Shown: piece by piece, positions 44,553 through 53,758 of the stretch | How the letters are laid out: every line of letters starts with the position of its first letter | Numbering within the stretch: position 1 is the first letter of the stretch | Position numbers and translations under genes: made by a program | From: Paenibacillus sp. | GTDB taxonomy: Bacteria > Bacillota > Bacilli > Paenibacillales > Paenibacillaceae | Direction of reading: 5' to 3' | DNA length: 64,000 nucleotides | NCBI GenBank assembly: GCA_023512345.1 | Contig: JAILZT010000014.1 | Coordinates: forward strand, 87,379-151,378 | The notes under the pieces: model-generated | Told to the model about the DNA's origin: nothing | The model's input: the letters and a program-made list of their open reading frames with translations, nothing else | The model's database searches: none

Positions 44553-45716
44553 TTGGAGCAAGTTCGCTATGGGATTATTGGAATAGGTAATATGGGCCGA
44601 AGCCACGCTTTGAGTCTGGTAAATGAAATTAAAGGGGCAACATTGACTGCCGTTTGTGATACCGACCCGGAACGTCTGAAATGGGCAGAAGAGCATTTAC
44701 CTGAAAGTGTCGTCCTGTTCGATCATCCAACGGATTTATTCAACTCTAATGTTATGGACGCTGTACTTATTTCCACTCCCCACTATGACCACCCCACGCT
44801 AGCTATCGAAGCTCTAAGTTATGGATATCACGTGTTGATAGAGAAACCTGCTGGTGTGTATACAAAAGCGGTTCAGGAGATGAACGATGCCGCTGCACGT
44901 TCGGATCGGAAATTCGGAATCATGTATAACCAACGTACTAACCCACTGTACCAAAAGCTGAGAGATCTGATTCAGTCCGGAGAGCTTGGTGAAATTCGCC
45001 GTACGAATTGGATTATCACAAATTGGTATCGTTCTCAGAGTTATTATAATTCGGGTGGTTGGCGTGCCAGCTGGGCCGGTGAAGGCGGAGGTGTTCTGCT
45101 TAATCAGGACCCCCATCAATTAGATCTATGGCAATGGACTACAGGAATGATGCCTCAGCGTGTCCGGGCGTTTTGCCACTTCGGTAAATACCGTGATATC
45201 GAAGTTGAAGACGATGTGACCGCTTATGTGGAATATGAGAACGGCGCGACGGGCCTATTTATAACTACCACTGGTGAGGCTCCGGGAACCAACCGTTTTG
45301 AAATTACTGGGGACAACGGAAAGATTGTTGTCGAAGATGGGGCATTAACCTTTTGGCGATTGCGTACACCGGAACCCAAATTCAATGCAGAATTTACAGG
45401 TGGTTTTGGCGCACCGGAATGCTGGAAGTGTGAAATACCGGTGGAGTCAGGTCAAGGAGAACAGCATAAAGGCATCCTGCGGAACTTTACGAATGCTATT
45501 CTGCATAACGAGCCCCTGCTGGCGCCTGGTGAAGAGGGTATTCGAGGGTTAACGCTGTCTAATGCGATGTATCTGTCAGCTTGGACGGACAATTGGGTTG
45601 AGTTGCCTATAGATGCAGACTTATTTTATGAGATATTGAATGAAAAGATAAAGAGCTCCACTTTCAAAAAAGAAAGCTCGGTAAATAAACCACTAGACGT
45701 AACGGGAACGCACTGA
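44553..45716 (+). CDS. Gfo/Idh/MocA-family dehydrogenase 1
   Basis: NAD(P)-dependent sugar oxidoreductase of 387 residues. Rossmann GIIGIGNMGRSHA, catalytic Lys in VLIEKPAGV (EKP motif), and the active-site helix EGGGVLLNQDPHQLDLWQW with His. TTG start after GAGGATGTGA. First of three related dehydrogenases plus an isomerase on the same strand. The family oxidises or reduces sugar C-H groups; some recently described members act with an isomerase in 3-keto-glycoside or inositol catabolism. Substrate here is not visible. Confidence 0.93.
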   Translation: MEQVRYGIIGIGNMGRSHALSLVNEIKGATLTAVCDTDPERLKWAEEHLPESVVLFDHPTDLFNSNVMDAVLISTPHYDHPTLAIEALSYGYHVLIEKPAGVYTKAVQEMNDAAARSDRKFGIMYNQRTNPLYQKLRDLIQSGELGEIRRTNWIITNWYRSQSYYNSGGWRASWAGEGGGVLLNQDPHQLDLWQWTTGMMPQRVRAFCHFGKYRDIEVEDDVTAYVEYENGATGLFITTTGEAPGTNRFEITGDNGKIVVEDGALTFWRLRTPEPKFNAEFTGGFGAPECWKCEIPVESGQGEQHKGILRNFTNAILHNEPLLAPGEEGIRGLTLSNAMYLSAWTDNWVELPIDADLFYEILNEKIKSSTFKKESSVNKPLDVTGTH

Positions 45717-45743
45717 ACTATAAAACACAGGAGATGATTACGT

Positions 45744-46529
45744 ATGCAACCTTCAATGATCGCAGCTCAAATGTACACTTTTCGAGAGTTTTCCCAGACC
45801 CCCGAGGAATTAAGATCTACTTTTCAAAAGCTCGCTTCCATAGGTTATACTGCTGTCCAAGTGTCTGGCATCGGGCCGATCGCCCCAGAGATAGTTAAGA
45901 ATTACGCAGATGAATATGGATTAAAGATAATTGCTACTCATGTGCCTTGGACACGGCTGGTTGATGATGTGGACGTACTGGCTAAAGAACATCAATTATG
46001 GAACTGTAAATACATTGGACTTGGAGGATTGCCTGATGTTTACCGTACCAGTATAGAGGGTTATCGCACCTTTGTTGAAGAAGCTTCGGCAATTTCCAGA
46101 CAGTTAAAAGAGATCTATGGATTGCAGTTTATTTATCATAATCATGATTTTGAGTTTGAACGCTTTGAGGACAGCAGAACGGGGATGGATATCATCCTGG
46201 CTGAAACAGATCCAGACTATTTCGGCATCGAACTCGATTTATATTGGTTACAGGCAGCCGGTGCAGATCCGGTGGAATGGATTCATAAAGTACAAGGCAG
46301 AATGCAGGTGGTTCACCTGAAAGATATGGCTATATTCGATCGAAAGCCTGTTTTCGCAGAGCTTGGTGAAGGCAATATGAATTATACAGGAATCCTGAAA
46401 GCCTGTCGTGAGACTAATGTTGAATGGTATGTGGTCGAACAGGACGTATGCCGACGTGATCCTTTTGAGAGTGTAACCATCAGTCTGAACTACTTAATGC
46501 ATTACATGGAGGGTATAAATCATGAGTAA
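45744..46529 (+). CDS. Sugar phosphate isomerase/epimerase (TIM barrel)
   Basis: Xylose-isomerase-like TIM barrel (AP endonuclease 2 family) of 261 residues. Probable metal ligands are Glu/His in YHNHDFEF, ELDLYW, HLKDM and the closing EQD. Members include IolE-type dehydratases and keto-sugar epimerases or lyases. AGGAGATGA before the ATG. It ends inside the next dehydrogenase gene (8-base overlap), so the two are coupled. Second step of the same pathway is the simplest reading. Confidence 0.92.
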   Translation: MQPSMIAAQMYTFREFSQTPEELRSTFQKLASIGYTAVQVSGIGPIAPEIVKNYADEYGLKIIATHVPWTRLVDDVDVLAKEHQLWNCKYIGLGGLPDVYRTSIEGYRTFVEEASAISRQLKEIYGLQFIYHNHDFEFERFEDSRTGMDIILAETDPDYFGIELDLYWLQAAGADPVEWIHKVQGRMQVVHLKDMAIFDRKPVFAELGEGNMNYTGILKACRETNVEWYVVEQDVCRRDPFESVTISLNYLMHYMEGINHE

Positions 46530-47610
46530 TAAAGATGGTATGCTGTACGCCCCCACTCACGAAGCTAAACACGTGGTTAAGCCTGGTGAATTCATCTTCG
46601 CAGCTATCGCTCTGGATCACGGACATATCTATGGGATGTGTAATGGACTGATAGAAGCTGGCGCTCAATTGAAATGGGTGTATGATCCGGATCCTGTAAA
46701 GGTGAAGTCTTTCATGGACACCTATCCGGGAGTACAAGCGGCTCGTTCAGTAGAAGAAATTCTGGAGGACTCTCAAGTACATATGGTAGCAGCCGCTGCA
46801 ATTCCCTCAGAGAGGGGAGCGTTAGGGCTTAAGGTGATGGAGTATGGCAAGGATTATTTTACAGATAAGGCTCCGTTCACTACGCTTGAGCAATTGGAAG
46901 CGGCACGGGTTCAGGCGGAACGGACAAAGCGGAAGTATATGGTCTATTTCAGTGAAAGGCTGCATGTGGAAAGTGCGGTATACGCAGGTCAGCTTATTCA
47001 ACAGGGGGCCATCGGACGTCCTCTGCAAGTGATCGGTATGGGTCCGCACCGCTTAAATGCCCACAATCGTCCAGATTGGTTTTTTAAGCGTGAAAATTAT
47101 GGCGGTATTCTGTGTGATATCGGGAGTCATCAAATCGAGCAATTTCTTTATTATTGTGGATGTAAGGAAGCAACCGTTCTTCACAGTAAAGTGGCTAATT
47201 ATAATCATAGTATCTATCCTGAATTGGAGGATTTCGGTGATGCGACACTTGTAGGTGATAACGGAGCTACACAATACTTACGTGTGGACTGGTTTACACC
47301 GGATGGGCTCGGTACATGGGGAGATGGCCGTACCATTATCATGGGGACTGAAGGTTATATAGAGCTTCGAAAGTATACCGACATTGGGCGTTCGAGCACG
47401 CCTGGACATGTATTCTGGGTAGATGGACAAAGGGAGCACTATGAGAATGTAACCGGCAAGGTCGGATTCCCCTTTTTCGGGGAGCTGATTCTGGATAGTC
47501 TGAATCGAACAGAGGTGGCTATGACTCAGGCGCATGTCTTTACAGCTGCAGAGCTATGTCTTACCGCTCAGGCTCAAGCGATCAATCTTACACCAGCTAT
47601 TTTGAAGTAA
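46522..47610 (+). CDS. Gfo/Idh/MocA-family dehydrogenase 2
   Basis: Oxidoreductase of 362 residues in which the usual EKP triad reads TDKAP (FTDKAPFTTLEQL), so the catalytic Lys is kept but its neighbours changed. The helix GGILCDIGSHQIEQFLYYCG supplies the active-site Asp and His. A roughly 25-residue N-terminal addition precedes the Rossmann fold (FIFAAIALDHGHIYG). Overlaps the isomerase gene by 8 bases. It represents a different subfamily from the other two and may catalyse another step, possibly a lyase-type reaction. Confidence 0.9.
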   Translation: MSNKDGMLYAPTHEAKHVVKPGEFIFAAIALDHGHIYGMCNGLIEAGAQLKWVYDPDPVKVKSFMDTYPGVQAARSVEEILEDSQVHMVAAAAIPSERGALGLKVMEYGKDYFTDKAPFTTLEQLEAARVQAERTKRKYMVYFSERLHVESAVYAGQLIQQGAIGRPLQVIGMGPHRLNAHNRPDWFFKRENYGGILCDIGSHQIEQFLYYCGCKEATVLHSKVANYNHSIYPELEDFGDATLVGDNGATQYLRVDWFTPDGLGTWGDGRTIIMGTEGYIELRKYTDIGRSSTPGHVFWVDGQREHYENVTGKVGFPFFGELILDSLNRTEVAMTQAHVFTAAELCLTAQAQAINLTPAILK

Positions 47611-47652
47611 CGAAGCAGCAGAGTGCAGAATGAAGGGCGGATGGTGAAATAG

Positions 47653-48651
47653 ATGAATGAACTAGGAGCAGCTATTATCGGTTGCGGGGCTATCTCCCCT
47701 TTACATGCCAATGCGATCTTAGCTATGAAGGGAATTAACCTTCGAGCAGTTGCAGATCATGATTCAGATAAAGCGAATCAAGCGGAGCGAGAATACGGGT
47801 GTTATACGACTGTTGATTACCAGGAGTTATTGGAGAGAGTAGATATTGATGTTGTCCACTTGTGTACACCACATCACCTGCATGCAGAGATGGCAATAGA
47901 GTTCTTACATGCAGGTAAGCATGTGCTTACCGAAAAGCCGCTAGCTGCTAACCTTCCATCTGCACTTAGAATGCTTGAAGCGGCAAGGCATAGTAAAGGT
48001 CAACTCGGTGTTGTCTTTCAAAACCGTTATAATGACCCTTCTATTCGTATGAAGGCGATTATTGACTCTGGTGAATTAGGGCATCTGATCTGTATGAAAG
48101 GAATAGTCACCTGGCACCGTAGCGAGGATTATTATACGTCTAGCAACTGGAGAGGGCATTGGGTTAGTGAAGGCGGCGGCGTACTCATTAATCAAACGAT
48201 CCACACGCTGGACTTGCTCCAATGGTTTGGAGGGGAAATTGCTTCAGTGAAAGGCAGTGTCACTACAGATGTTCTAAATAACGTCATTGAGGTGGAGGAT
48301 ACGGCTCACGCGACTCTTCTTTTCAAAAACAATGTCAGGGCCCTGTTCTATGCTACCAATGCTTATCTCGTGAATTCTCCTGTTGAGATGGAGCTGGTGT
48401 TCGAACAAGGGACACTGTTACTGCGCAGAGACTGCTTATATCTCTATAAAGAGGGGAAAGAAACTATGTTATGTGAACCCCCTTCAGGTAACGGGGAGGG
48501 AAAATCCTATTGGGGAACAGGACACCGAAGATTGATTCAAGATTTCTATGATCATATTAGAGATGGACGTAACTTCTGGCTGAGTGGCAATGAAGGGATT
48601 AAAGCACTGCAACTGGTATCGGATATTTATACTTCTTCGAGTTTAAGATAG
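47653..48651 (+). CDS. Gfo/Idh/MocA-family dehydrogenase 3
   Basis: Oxidoreductase of 332 residues. Rossmann AAIIGCGAISPLHA, EKP motif in LTEKPLAANL and active-site helix EGGGVLINQTIHTLDLLQWFGG. It is clearly paralogous to dehydrogenase 1 in this cluster. A weak GGCGGATGG precedes the ATG. Last gene of the sugar locus; about 150 bases separate it from a two-component system. Probably oxidises the same class of sugar as its paralogue. Confidence 0.93.
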   Translation: MNELGAAIIGCGAISPLHANAILAMKGINLRAVADHDSDKANQAEREYGCYTTVDYQELLERVDIDVVHLCTPHHLHAEMAIEFLHAGKHVLTEKPLAANLPSALRMLEAARHSKGQLGVVFQNRYNDPSIRMKAIIDSGELGHLICMKGIVTWHRSEDYYTSSNWRGHWVSEGGGVLINQTIHTLDLLQWFGGEIASVKGSVTTDVLNNVIEVEDTAHATLLFKNNVRALFYATNAYLVNSPVEMELVFEQGTLLLRRDCLYLYKEGKETMLCEPPSGNGEGKSYWGTGHRRLIQDFYDHIRDGRNFWLSGNEGIKALQLVSDIYTSSSLR

Positions 48652-48801
48652 ACTTTTTCTTCATTCTTTCTACACATTTTAAATTTAAACTACTAATAAA
48701 ACAGCAGAGTATCCATAATAAAGGTGAGATGAGTGCAGAAATTGGCCTCCAACTGTTATTATTAGATTATGGTGTGTTAGATATAGAAGAGGGTGAAGAG
48801 A

Positions 48802-49512
48802 ATGACGAAACTACAGGTACTTATTGTAGACGATGAATGGAACATGCGGAATCTGCTGCGGATCTATTTAAGCAAAGAAGGCTTCGCCACTAAGGAAGCT
48901 TCAACAGGGCATGAAGCCTTAAACATGGTACGTGAACATTCGTTTGATATGATTTTGCTGGATGTGATGATGCCGGATATGGATGGGTGGCAAGTCTGCA
49001 AAGTAATCCGAGAGACTGACTCCATTCCTATTCTAATGCTAACCGCCCGCTCGGAGACGAAAGACAAAGTCCATGGTCTTGGAATCGGCGCAGATGACTA
49101 CTTAACCAAACCCTTTGAACCGGAAGAACTTCTGGCCCGGATTCATTCTTTACTTCGGCGCTCTACAGGAACCTTACAACCAATACCACAAGAGCGTTCA
49201 GTATTGAGTTTTCCCAGCTTAATGATCTATCCTGAGTCTCGTGAGGTTCATATACAAAATACAGTCGTAGAGTTTACTCTTAAGGAATTTGATCTTCTAT
49301 CTGCGCTAGCACAAAACCGACAGCGTGCGTTTACCAGAGAAGAGCTAGTGATAAGACTGTGGGGAAATGACTATGGAGGGGAGACCCGAGTCATCGATAC
49401 ACATATCAAGAATATTCGCGAAAAATTGAATAGTGCTGGACTACCTTATAGCCCTATTCAAACGGTATGGGGGATAGGTTATAAATTTCAAATTCCTGGT
49501 GATTTCGAATGA
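48802..49512 (+). CDS. OmpR-family response regulator
   Basis: Response regulator of 236 residues: receiver with Asp10/Asp11 and phospho-acceptor Asp54 (LLDVMMPD), Thr and Lys in MLTAR and TKPFEPEEL; C-terminal winged helix (about 135-233, ending TVWGIGYKFQI). I chose the ATG at 48802 after GAGGGTGAAGAG; a GTG three codons upstream is possible. Stop overlaps the kinase ATG (ATGA). Target unknown; it does not carry the HssR-specific segments seen in the other regulator of this window. Confidence 0.93.
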   Translation: MTKLQVLIVDDEWNMRNLLRIYLSKEGFATKEASTGHEALNMVREHSFDMILLDVMMPDMDGWQVCKVIRETDSIPILMLTARSETKDKVHGLGIGADDYLTKPFEPEELLARIHSLLRRSTGTLQPIPQERSVLSFPSLMIYPESREVHIQNTVVEFTLKEFDLLSALAQNRQRAFTREELVIRLWGNDYGGETRVIDTHIKNIREKLNSAGLPYSPIQTVWGIGYKFQIPGDFE

Positions 49513-50891
49513 AAAATAACATCATTGGATTAAAGCTTGGTATTGTAATTATTTCCCTCTTTTTTGTAGTTTTATTATTTCTGGGTATTGTAATTGATCG
49601 TTTGTTTACTAATTTTTATTATAGTGAAATGCATACAGAGACAGAAGAACTTACCTCTCACTTCACGGTGATGGCTGAATCTGAGGATACGACAACCGAG
49701 CAAATGATGAAGACCTTTGCAGAATTTTCGAACGTAAGTATCTTTAATATTTCAAAGAATGGACAAGTTGATTTTCACTCAGGTGTACATGATTCAGCCG
49801 ACCGTTCCTTTATCCGAGCTGCAGATTTAGAGGCAATAATGTCTGGGAAAAGTGTGAGCTTTGATTATAAAGACCCTGCCGGCCATCATTATTTTGTGAC
49901 AGGACAACCTATAGCAGAGAGTGACAACATCGATTCTGCCCTCTATGTTATGGCCTCAACAAAAAGCATGGAGCAATCCCTATCAGACGTTCGGAATATA
50001 TTGTTTCTGTCCGGCTTCGGCGCATTTATCTTGGCATTAGGGATCACTTGGGTCATCGCCAGGGCTTTGTCTCGACCCCTTGTACAAATGCAAAAGGCAA
50101 CCCGTAAAATTGCAGCTGGTGAATTGGAGACGAGGCTAACCATTAGCACCAAGGATGAAATCGGATTTCTTGCGGGGGCGATTAACGACTTGGCTGTCGA
50201 TCTTCAGCGGTACAGAGATACACGTCAGGAGTTCCTGGCCAACATATCTCATGAGTTACGAACACCCATTACCTATCTGGAGGGTTATGCCAAGGTAGTC
50301 ATGGACGGACTCTATGAGACTGAAGACGAGAAAAACTTATATTTGAATATTATTTACCAGGAAGCTCACCGGATTCAGGACTTGGTTGAGGATCTTTTTG
50401 ATCTAGCAAAGATGGAAGAAGGCAATATCTCGCTCCACTTAGAATGGGTTGATTTATCGGAAATGGTGGATCGAGCCGTTCGTAAGGTTGAGTTGAAGGC
50501 CAAAGAGAAGGAATTAGGGTTAGCGATTCATCATAGCGGCTCAGCAGTGAAGATTCACGGAGACGAGAAGCGCATAGAACAGATTGTAATGAACCTTTTA
50601 GAAAATGCTATCCGTTATACAGATCAAGGAGAAATCAATGTTCATCTAGTGTATGAAGCAACCTCTGTTGCCTTTATTGTTGAGGATACTGGCATGGGCA
50701 TTCCTGAAGCAGAGCTGCCTTATATCTTTGATCGTTTTTACCGGGTGGAGAAATCCCGTTCTAGACAATATGGTGGCAGTGGACTGGGTTTATCGATCGT
50801 TAATAAACTTGTGAGTCTATTGGGAGGCACCATAAAAATTACAAGTCAAGTTGGGGTTGGAACTCGCTTCGAGGTCCATTTTAACAAATGA
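49509..50891 (+). CDS. Sensor histidine kinase
   Basis: Membrane kinase of 460 residues. Helix 1 about 8-30, extracellular sensor about 31-160, helix 2 about 165-187, HAMP to about 240, HisKA with NISHELRTPITYLEGY, then the ATPase domain with N (NLLENAIRYT), G1 (VEDTGMGIP), F (FDRFYRVEKSRS) and G2 (GSGLGLS) boxes. All catalytic elements are intact. General cell-wall or stress type of Bacillales; the signal cannot be read from the sequence. Partner of the preceding regulator. Confidence 0.93.
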   Translation: MKNNIIGLKLGIVIISLFFVVLLFLGIVIDRLFTNFYYSEMHTETEELTSHFTVMAESEDTTTEQMMKTFAEFSNVSIFNISKNGQVDFHSGVHDSADRSFIRAADLEAIMSGKSVSFDYKDPAGHHYFVTGQPIAESDNIDSALYVMASTKSMEQSLSDVRNILFLSGFGAFILALGITWVIARALSRPLVQMQKATRKIAAGELETRLTISTKDEIGFLAGAINDLAVDLQRYRDTRQEFLANISHELRTPITYLEGYAKVVMDGLYETEDEKNLYLNIIYQEAHRIQDLVEDLFDLAKMEEGNISLHLEWVDLSEMVDRAVRKVELKAKEKELGLAIHHSGSAVKIHGDEKRIEQIVMNLLENAIRYTDQGEINVHLVYEATSVAFIVEDTGMGIPEAELPYIFDRFYRVEKSRSRQYGGSGLGLSIVNKLVSLLGGTIKITSQVGVGTRFEVHFNK

Positions 50892-50916
50892 TCTATATAC
50901 AATATTCCAAAACAAA

Positions 50917-50950
50917 GAGAGACTTCACTATCAATAGGGGAGTCTCTTTC
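50917..50950. terminator. Probable terminator between convergent genes
   Basis: AGAGACT / AGTCTCT stem with an inner CTA/TAG pairing, followed by TTTC. Lies between the kinase and the convergent glycosyltransferase and could serve the kinase. Confidence 0.6.
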
Positions 50951-50971
50951 TATTTCCACAAGATCTAAATG

Positions 50972-51850
50972 CTAATATCTGGATAAACTGAAGCAACGGG
51001 ATAGAACCAAATTTAAGGTTTGGTGTTCATATTTTAATGTCCGTACATTGCCCTCGAGGATCTTATGAGCCCATGCTAAAGCTTTATAATAATGATCGGG
51101 TTCATGCACTCGAATTCTAAAGTGGCAAAAGTCCATATGCGTCTGATATTCTTCAGGGGTCGCATCAATGCCGATTAGGAGTAATTGGTCTCTGCGGATG
51201 CATTCAGCTTGCATTTCTTGTACCCGTTGGTGGACATTCGACACCTGATTAGCATGCTGCCTGTACATGAGCAACACCTCAGGAAGATTAACTAACTGGG
51301 TAACCGCTGCTAACCGATTCCAAATTTCATAATCCTCTGCATGATAATAATACAGATACCTGATTCCATGATTCTCTAGAACGGATTTTCGGATCATAAC
51401 GGTAGGATGCACAATCGTACAGTGGAATAACTGCCAGCATTTGATCTCTTCGTGAGTTAAAGGTTTCGTTGTAACTCCGTCTATTCCCAAGTAACGAACC
51501 TGAGAACCGCAAACACCGCAATGAGGATGGGTATCCATGTAAGCTACTTGACGCTCAAAGCGATGGGGCAATGCGATATCATCACCATCCATACGGGCAA
51601 TATACTCACCCGTTGATAAATCGATGCCTTGATTTAAAGTTTCTATTAACCCCAAGTTAATCGAGTGACAGATCAATTTGATTCTGCTGTCATCAAACTT
51701 TTTAATGATATCTAAAGTTCCATCTGTTGACCCATCATCAATAATGAGCAATTCGAAGTCAGAATAGGTTTGCGTCAAAATACTGCATATCGATTCTTCG
51801 ATATAGGGTGCCATATTATAAACAGGCATGATCACAGATATCTTAGCCAA
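50972..51850 (-). CDS. Family 2 glycosyltransferase
   Basis: Soluble GT-A glycosyltransferase of 292 residues. The nucleotide-sugar part is typical: SVIMPVYNMAPYI, IDDGSTDGTLDI, the metal-binding DxD as RMDGDDIA, and acceptor-side HAEDYEIWNRL with the ED base. TTG start after GGGCGGTG. It lies divergent from the DUF1796 gene. Target may be a surface polysaccharide, teichoic acid or glycoprotein; no membrane helix is present. Confidence 0.92.
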   Translation of the reverse strand: MAKISVIMPVYNMAPYIEESICSILTQTYSDFELLIIDDGSTDGTLDIIKKFDDSRIKLICHSINLGLIETLNQGIDLSTGEYIARMDGDDIALPHRFERQVAYMDTHPHCGVCGSQVRYLGIDGVTTKPLTHEEIKCWQLFHCTIVHPTVMIRKSVLENHGIRYLYYYHAEDYEIWNRLAAVTQLVNLPEVLLMYRQHANQVSNVHQRVQEMQAECIRRDQLLLIGIDATPEEYQTHMDFCHFRIRVHEPDHYYKALAWAHKILEGNVRTLKYEHQTLNLVLSRCFSLSRY

Positions 51851-52011
51851 TACTTACACCGCCCATCATATGTTCTAGAATTATTGTATGAAGACGGAGT
51901 GCTGTCTGACAGGCATACCTGTCTATTCACCTGAAAATAGATTCAAGTGTCCAAACCCTTTTACCCTTGAAATAATTTAATAATAGTAAATGATGGGGGA
52001 GGGATCTTACT

Positions 52012-52641
52012 TTGAACTTCAATGAGATTAAGGGAACATATGATGTCATCTTCAGTTTAGGGCAAAATTGTCTAGCCGCAGACCAGTTATCTCGCCATAT
52101 GTTAAGGAATATCGGTGGTGTATTAGATTGGGTGGAATCGCCTATTTTAGCAGGGGTTAATCAACTATTGCGCAATCGGTTTTCGAATTTCATGGAATTC
52201 CCCAATCTAGCGATTACAGGGATTAATGATCATGCAGGTTGTTATATTGTTCGGGATGCTGCTTACCACATATTCTCCCACCATGACTTCCCGTTAAAAG
52301 AGAACACACCGGTGGAGCTTACGAGTTACCCGGAGCTTAGAGCAAAGGTTGCTCGGCGTGTTCCACGCTTTTTGGAGACACTCCAGAACGCTAACCGGAT
52401 TTTATTCATTCGTACGGAAGGAACAATCCATGAAACAGCCGAATTGCTGGAAGTGTTGAAAGAGATGGTGACCGGAGAATTTAACTTACTAGTGATTAAT
52501 CATGCGCCCGTAAGCGGGGTTATTGAAACCCCGTGGCCTTTTCCTAACGTATGTGCGTTGCAGATCCCCGTTGTACCCAATGAGTTTCATGATAATGACT
52601 ACCTGTGGAAAAATATCCTAGAGGGATTTAATGTTCGATAA
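52012..52641 (+). CDS. DUF1796 family protein (putative papain-like)
   Basis: Protein of 209 residues of the DUF1796 family, described as putative cysteine-peptidase-like. The opening ...VIFSLGQNCLAADQL holds the conserved Cys, and a conserved His region is ...NDHAGC; the C-terminal third has the ILFIRTEGTIHE block. The TTG start has GGGGGAGG ten bases before it. DUF1796 genes often stand beside glycosyltransferases in Paenibacillus, as here; the reaction is unknown. Confidence 0.88.
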   Translation: MNFNEIKGTYDVIFSLGQNCLAADQLSRHMLRNIGGVLDWVESPILAGVNQLLRNRFSNFMEFPNLAITGINDHAGCYIVRDAAYHIFSHHDFPLKENTPVELTSYPELRAKVARRVPRFLETLQNANRILFIRTEGTIHETAELLEVLKEMVTGEFNLLVINHAPVSGVIETPWPFPNVCALQIPVVPNEFHDNDYLWKNILEGFNVR

Positions 52642-52648
52642 CGACCGA

Positions 52649-52691
52649 GAACCGGGTTGCGTCCACAATAAGGATGGCACCCGTTTTTTTT
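52649..52691 (+). terminator. Intrinsic terminator after DUF1796
   Basis: AACCGGGTTGCGTCC / GGATGGCACCCGTT stem with minor mismatches and eight T. Directly after the stop codon. Confidence 0.88.
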
Positions 52692-52789
52692 GTAGTTTTC
52701 ATTTAGGACATATGTCCTTCACAAACTTCTGAATGTATCATTTAATTAAAGACAAAGATAAACAGAGATCAACAGAGGAGAGAGTTGGA

Positions 52790-53215
52790 ATGAAAGGTAT
52801 TTTATATGCAATTTTAGCCGGGGGCTTTATCACCCTGCAAGGAGTAGCCAATACCCGGATCAGTAAGGATATCGGTACTTGGCAAGCAGCGACACTTACC
52901 CAATTGACTGGATTTGTAGCGGCGTTCCTGATCTTAATGTTCGTTCGTGATAAAAATTGGCAGGGGCTTAAACGTGTGAAACCTTTGTATTTAACAGGCG
53001 GGGCCTTTGCATCGGTTATTATTTTCAGTAACGTGACTTCCATTCAACAGATCGGTGTAACCCTTACTATATCTGCTGTGATGATTGCCCAACTGTGTCT
53101 GACTTTTTGGGTCGATAGTAATGGTTGGTTCGGCGTAGTAAAACAGAAGATGAGATTACCGCAGTTTATTGGGATTGGAATGATGATCTTAGGCGTAGTC
53201 ATTCTGAAGTTTTGA
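52790..53215 (+). CDS. YdcZ-type half-size DMT transporter 1
   Basis: Membrane protein of 141 residues with five helices of the DMT/DUF606 (YdcZ) kind; GGFITLQGVANTRISK is the family opening. GAGGAGAGAG precedes the ATG at 52790; the longer frame from 52733 is less likely. Half-size members act as hetero- or homodimers, and a second one follows 64 bases later. Confidence 0.9.
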   Translation: MKGILYAILAGGFITLQGVANTRISKDIGTWQAATLTQLTGFVAAFLILMFVRDKNWQGLKRVKPLYLTGGAFASVIIFSNVTSIQQIGVTLTISAVMIAQLCLTFWVDSNGWFGVVKQKMRLPQFIGIGMMILGVVILKF

Positions 53216-53278
53216 TCTTTCGAACAAAGGGATAATATTATCGGTTTATACTATTTTAAGATTTGGGGGATTATTGTT

Positions 53279-53758
53279 ATGATTTTAGGATTATTACTTG
53301 CGCTAATCGCCGGTTCGTTAGTTGGCCTGCAAAATATTTTTAACAGTAAGGTAAATGAACGCGTAGGGTCATGGGTAACCACCAGTCTAGTATTGGGTAT
53401 GGGATTTGCGGCTTCACTAACGATCGGACTCATTGTTGAAGGGAAACAAATGTTTGTTTTGCCAAATATGCAGCTGTGGTATTGGTTCAGTGGTTTGATT
53501 GGAGTAGGTGTAGTGCTGTGCCTGGTTCAAGGGATTAAGCTGCTCGGTCCAACGTTTTCCGTCTCGATCATGCTCACATCACAACTCGGTTTTGCTTTAT
53601 TGTTCGATTCACTAGGTTGGTTAGGTCTTGAGAAGGTTCCTTTTACACTGAATAAGTTAATAGGTGTGCTGATTATCGTAGGGGGTATCATTGTTTTTAA
53701 ATTAGGCGGTTCAGGTGAGAAACAAGAGGTGTCGGTGGAACTCTTATATGGAAAATAA
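53279..53758 (+). CDS. YdcZ-type half-size DMT transporter 2
   Basis: Membrane protein of 159 residues, also five helices and DUF606 type (GSLVGLQNIFNSKVNE). Related to the preceding gene but diverged, with a longer cytoplasmic tail. GGGGGA before the ATG. The pair probably forms a heterodimeric small-molecule transporter like paired SMR proteins. Its end overlaps the start of the phosphotransferase pseudogene by 11 bases. Confidence 0.9.
   Translation: MILGLLLALIAGSLVGLQNIFNSKVNERVGSWVTTSLVLGMGFAASLTIGLIVEGKQMFVLPNMQLWYWFSGLIGVGVVLCLVQGIKLLGPTFSVSIMLTSQLGFALLFDSLGWLGLEKVPFTLNKLIGVLIIVGGIIVFKLGGSGEKQEVSVELLYGK

Noticed and set aside
48729..48845. Short frame starting before the second response regulator
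   Set aside because: It overlaps the regulator start and its protein has no features; probably chance.
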